Positions 63,741 to 64,000 of a stretch of 64,000 bases of DNA are shown piece after piece. Origin of the DNA: Blautia argi (GTDB lineage: Bacteria > Bacillota > Clostridia > Lachnospirales > Lachnospiraceae); assembly GCF_003287895.1 (NCBI RefSeq), contig NZ_CP030280.1, forward strand, positions 2,917,501 through 2,981,500, given 5' to 3'. The position numbers were made by a program, and so were the translations under genes. The notes beneath the pieces were generated by a model. It did not search any database, was not told where the DNA came from, and worked only from the letters and a program-made list of their open reading frames with translations. How positions within the stretch are numbered: the first letter of the stretch is position 1; each line of letters opens with the position of its first letter.

Positions 63741-64000
63741 CTACTCCTGTCTGAGTTCTTCGTGCGAGCCTGTAATGGAATATTCTACCCACTGGGCAAT
63801 ATTCTCCGCATGATCTCCGATGCGCTCAAAATACTTTGCAATCATAATAAGGTCAATATAATATTCCGCATTTTTGGAATCCTTCTCAATCATGGCAGGC
63901 AGCTCTGTCTTTATTTTCATAAACAACTCATCTACTACATCATCATATTTTACTACAGCTGCCGCTGCTTTTAAATCTTTTTTTACAAAGGAGTCAATAC
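63741..64000 (-). CDS. phoU: PhoU phosphate-signalling protein, 5' end outside the window
   Basis: The C-terminal 85 residues are present, running off the window end: IDSFVKKDLKAAAAVVKYDD, DLIMIAKYFERIGDHAENIA and ending SHEELRQE. The helical ERIGDHAENIAQWVEY is the PhoU family signature. It is immediately upstream of phoP; pst transporter genes would be expected further along. Confidence 0.92.
   Translation of the reverse strand, partial: IDSFVKKDLKAAAAVVKYDDVVDELFMKIKTELPAMIEKDSKNAEYYIDLIMIAKYFERIGDHAENIAQWVEYSITGSHEELRQE

Noticed and set aside
1..64000. Prophage, insertion sequence, integrase or CRISPR content
   Set aside because: No transposase, integrase, phage structural gene, terminal inverted repeats or regularly spaced repeats were recognised on either strand.

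Overview
The window looks like chromosomal DNA from a spore-forming, anaerobic gut Firmicute of the Lachnospiraceae (Blautia-like). The evidence is the low to moderate G+C, strong AGGAGG-type ribosome sites, a YyaC sporulation protein, a DUF5711 protein, a split transketolase, YesM/YesN two-component systems, a V-type ATPase operon and dockerin/FIVAR glycosidases. The genus is inferred from gene content. I found no prophage, insertion sequence or CRISPR array. The only RNA gene found is tRNA-Lys(CTT).

Region by region. 0-3.7 kb: a membrane DUF5711 protein and a LysM protein carrying what looks like a metal-less MPN/JAMM domain, then yyaC and a convergent, overlapping HD-domain gene. 3.8-6.3 kb: fsa/tal and the two halves of transketolase (non-oxidative pentose phosphate pathway). 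6.5-11.3 kb: a colinear run pfkA-dnaX-ybaB-recR-lacI. 11.5-16.2 kb: TetR regulator, ABC ATPase and an FtsX/MacB-type permease with a coiled coil of roughly 350 residues. 16.4-27 kb: a YesM/YesN pair, then a sugar ABC transporter with PIG-L deacetylase, GH65 phosphorylase and HAD hydrolase. 27-33.5 kb: small regulatory/membrane genes, an MBL-fold lipoprotein, AGCS and NSS amino-acid symporters, a TRIC-like protein and a YqeY protein. 33.6-48.7 kb: a Gram-positive polysaccharide utilisation locus with sugar ABC transporter, YesM/YesN pair, a wall-anchored cohesin-like protein and two very large secreted dockerin enzymes (GH43_24-like and GH30-like). 49-52.5 kb: tRNA-Lys, galK, an AraC regulator and trmB. 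52.8-61.3 kb: the V-ATPase operon G/H-C-I-K-F-E-A-B-D. 61.4-64 kb: phoR, phoP and the 3' part of phoU.

How it works together. The 33.6-48.7 kb locus reads as a small surface machine for type II arabinogalactan. The enzymes carry dockerins, the adjacent small wall protein carries a plausible cohesin, the ABC transporter would import the galacto-oligosaccharides released, and the neighbouring galK would phosphorylate galactose. The 19.8-27 kb locus would import a glucose-containing oligosaccharide, deacetylate it if needed and split it phosphorolytically. fsa/tkt and pfkA feed central metabolism.

A caution runs through the window. At least six genes (PIG-L deacetylase, both sugar-binding proteins, a DUF6773-like membrane gene, one ABC permease and V-ATPase subunit D) are interrupted by one-base or very small indels, several in homopolymers. 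The surrounding operons are intact, so I suspect uncorrected sequence errors more than true gene decay, but the sequence alone cannot settle this.
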